6,999 nt of DNA, taken from Oscillospiraceae bacterium (GTDB lineage Bacteria > Bacillota > Clostridia > Oscillospirales > Ruminococcaceae). A program made the translations under genes and the position numbers. Shown here piece by piece: positions 5,524 to 6,999 of this stretch. The first letter of the stretch is position 1, and each line of letters starts with the position of its first letter. The stretch is taken from assembly GCA_900765125.1 (NCBI GenBank), contig CAAFQL010000184.1, positions 1-6,999 of the forward strand, read 5' to 3'. The notes beneath the pieces were generated by a model. That model worked only from the letters and a program-made list of their open reading frames with translations, did no database searches and had not been told where the DNA came from.

Positions 5524-6856
5524 CAGCAACACCGCCTTTCTCAATATCGGCGTTTTCTTCCTCGGCAGGTAATGTCCCATCATATGAAACGATCTCATCT
5601 TCTAAAGGAATATCGCCATCTAAAGGCATTTCTTCATCAAAGTTCATATCACCATCGTCAACCGGATACTCATCTTCAACGCCTACAGCCTCTTCTGCAT
5701 TTGTAGTTGTGCGCATACCTTCCTTATATGAATCAGACGGAAATGCTATCATATCATCATCTTCAAGACCGCTTACTATTTCGCAGTCACCCATCATTTC
5801 ATCGCTCTGTCCAATCTCTACTTTTCTCTTTTCGAGTTTGTCACCTGAACCGGCAGCCCAGACAAAACTATCACCGTCTTCATCAGTTATAACATAATCA
5901 GAATAAAGCCAAATTCCGCTTTTTTCTATAGTACTGCTCTGCTCAGGCGTTACAACAATGTGTTGTCCTAACATAAGCCCATCACTAGAATCCAGTGTTA
6001 TGTAAAATGGATACTTTGATGCTGTAGTCATTTCATCTTCCATATAGTACATATTGTTCTGATTGCTTTCAGCCTCTGTACCTATTTCTGTAATAGTTCC
6101 ACTCCAAACCGTATCATCTATACGTGAATGTACCGTAGCAGACTGATCAGTATATATCATATACATATTCTGCTCACTGATCGTACATTTAACACGGAAT
6201 TCGCCGTCAGACATAATTTTCATAATGACATCACTGCCATCTGACTGAAGCTGCTCTACCGTTTTCAGCGATTGCACTGTTCCTGAAATCTCAGCCTTAA
6301 CCGTTGCATTTTTAATTGTCTTTTTAAGCTTTTCAAGCTCAATTTCCTTTGTTTTTATATCATATTTTGTTTTTGCAATTTCAGTTTCAAGAGACTGGAT
6401 CTGAGTTGTATATGTAAGCTGATCATCAGCACTTGCATTATATTTCTCACTTTCAAGCTGTGCGATCTGCTGTTCACTGCTGCTTATTTCATTCTGCATT
6501 CTTTCAATTTCAACTTCACCCTGTGAAAGCTCCAGTTCCATAGCCTCAATATCATATGTAAAGAGTGGATCTCCTGCCTTTACATGATCGCCATCTTCTA
6601 CAGATACTTTAGAAATAACTTTAGAAAGATCAGCCTTTATCTCCTTTACTTCCTGAGGCTCTACAACACCGGAAAACTGCATATTTGCAGTAGAAGAAAC
6701 AGCCGTATTTATCTCCGAAACTGCCGTGACATACGCTAAACCGTCAGCACTGCTGCCATTACTGCTGCGTTTCCATATAAAAACGCCTCCCGCAGCGATT
6801 GCCGCCGCAGTGATGCCTGCAACAGTTCCTATTATTACCTTTTTGGATTTACCCAT
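5513..6856 (-). CDS. HlyD/MacA-type membrane fusion adaptor (adaptor 1) with acidic C-terminal tail
   Basis: This 447-residue adaptor is the first gene of the exporter operon. Its N-terminus is a short basic stretch (MGKSKK) and one membrane helix (about 7-28), so it would be anchored with most of the protein outside the cell membrane. A first lipoyl-like half (about 69-102, SKVSVEDGDHVKAGDPL) leads into a coiled-coil hairpin (about 104-182) rich in Glu, Gln, Lys and Ile, with a turn near SADDQ (142-146). The second lipoyl half begins at NATVKAEISGTVQSLKTV (183-200). A beta-barrel and a membrane-proximal domain follow, with a typical MacA-like end (SDEMMGDCEIVSGLEDDD). After about residue 386 comes a highly acidic low-complexity tail. 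The start at 6856 is supported by an excellent AAGGAGG at 6870-6864. It should work with the ATPase, adaptor 2 and permease; having two distinct adaptors for one permease is unusual. Confidence 0.9.
   Translation of the reverse strand: MGKSKKVIIGTVAGITAAAIAAGGVFIWKRSSNGSSADGLAYVTAVSEINTAVSSTANMQFSGVVEPQEVKEIKADLSKVISKVSVEDGDHVKAGDPLFTYDIEAMELELSQGEVEIERMQNEISSSEQQIAQLESEKYNASADDQLTYTTQIQSLETEIAKTKYDIKTKEIELEKLKKTIKNATVKAEISGTVQSLKTVEQLQSDGSDVIMKIMSDGEFRVKCTISEQNMYMIYTDQSATVHSRIDDTVWSGTITEIGTEAESNQNNMYYMEDEMTTASKYPFYITLDSSDGLMLGQHIVVTPEQSSTIEKSGIWLYSDYVITDEDGDSFVWAAGSGDKLEKRKVEIGQSDEMMGDCEIVSGLEDDDMIAFPSDSYKEGMRTTTNAEEAVGVEDEYPVDDGDMNFDEEMPLDGDIPLEDEIVSYDGTLPAEEENADIEKGGVADGT
5516..5701 (-). 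other. Acidic low-complexity C-terminal tail of adaptor 1
   Basis: The last 62 or so residues of adaptor 1 (about 386-447) are dominated by Asp and Glu, with a few Pro and Gly, for example VEDEYPVDDGDMNFDEE and EMPLDGDIPLEDEI. They contain almost no basic residues. The tail extends past the point where MacA-type adaptors normally end, and would be extracellular and probably disordered. It could bind cations or a basic substrate, or interact with the cell wall, but none of this can be read directly. Its last codons overlap the ATPase start. Confidence 0.65.
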
Positions 6857-6999
6857 TGTCTTTCCTCCTTGTGTACATAAAAAATTGTACGATAATTATT
6901 ATATTCATACGTTAATATAAACAGCGTACAAATTACATACATTTCCTTTTCTTGAAATAATACACTTACCGTTTCAAGTGTTGCACTTATAATGCAACA
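6857..6999. promoter_or_regulatory. Leader region of the exporter operon, possible promoter and operators
   Basis: No gene is seen in these 143 nt. On the minus strand a TATAAT (6903-6898) lies 28 nt upstream of the AAGGAGG ribosome binding site and is a likely -10 element, but no good -35 sits 16-18 nt before it. The alternative TTGTAC (6931-6926), N16, TATGAA (6909-6904) is weak. A poor -35 would suit a regulated promoter needing an activator. Three inverted repeats are present: TTGTACG (6885-6891) with CGTACAA (6925-6931) flanking the -10; CTTGAAA (6951-6957) with TTTCAAG (6972-6978); and TGTTGCA (6979-6985) with TGCAACA (6993-6999). The region to the right of the window is unknown. Confidence 0.5.
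6979..6999. repeat. 7-bp inverted repeat, candidate regulator binding site
   Basis: TGTTGCA and TGCAACA are perfect inverted arms separated by 7 nt (CTTATAA on the plus strand), giving a 21-nt dyad of the size bound by dimeric helix-turn-helix repressors. It contains TATAAT on the plus strand (6988-6993), which could be the -10 of a divergent promoter facing out of the window. It touches a second dyad at 6951-6978. The window ends exactly at the arm, so the gene it may control is not visible. Confidence 0.45.

Noticed and set aside
5524..5598. Upstream ATG at 5598 as the start of the ATPase
   Set aside because: The extra 25 residues do not match ABC ATPase N-termini and would overlap the adaptor 1 gene by 86 nt. 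ATG 5523 gives a standard start with a short 11-nt overlap.

Overview
The window looks like chromosomal DNA from an anaerobic, low-to-moderate GC Gram-positive bacterium. A fibre-degrading Ruminococcus-type Clostridia member is the best guess. The reasons are a GH5 cellulase-type enzyme with the GINLGNTM motif, a flavodiiron protein typical of strict anaerobes, strong GGAGG-type ribosome binding sites before most genes, and an ABC exporter with membrane-anchored HlyD-type adaptors but no outer-membrane component in view. The taxonomic call is inference. All supported genes are on the minus strand, so the window is best read from right to left.

From right to left: positions 6857-6999 form a leader without a gene, holding a possible promoter and three inverted repeats that could be regulatory sites. 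A tight four-gene operon follows: HlyD/MacA-type adaptor 1 (6856-5513), MacB/LolD-type ATPase (5523-4813), adaptor 2 (4816-3092) and MacB/FtsX-type permease (3079-1820). The first two junctions overlap by 11 and 4 nt, and the last gap is 12 nt with its own Shine-Dalgarno sequence. A 15-bp-stem hairpin (1765-1812) closes the operon. The genes appear to encode one exporter of the Gram-positive MacAB kind: the ATPase drives conformational change in the FtsX-fold permease, and two anchored adaptors act outside the membrane. The substrate cannot be read from the sequence; peptides or antimicrobials are usual for this class.

Next comes a separate unit: a near-consensus promoter (1740-1712), a 5' leader with a 14-nt palindrome, and fprA (1650-493), an A-type flavoprotein that reduces O2 and/or NO to water or N2O. 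Downstream on the same strand is the 5' part of a GH5 glycoside hydrolase gene that runs out of the window at position 1. Its 5' end is odd: there is only a signal-peptide-like remnant, an in-frame stop just upstream, and no good ribosome binding site.

The most unusual items are the two different adaptors in one exporter operon and the roughly 200-residue insertion in adaptor 2 that splits its coiled-coil hairpin. No RNA genes, insertion sequences or CRISPR arrays were seen.
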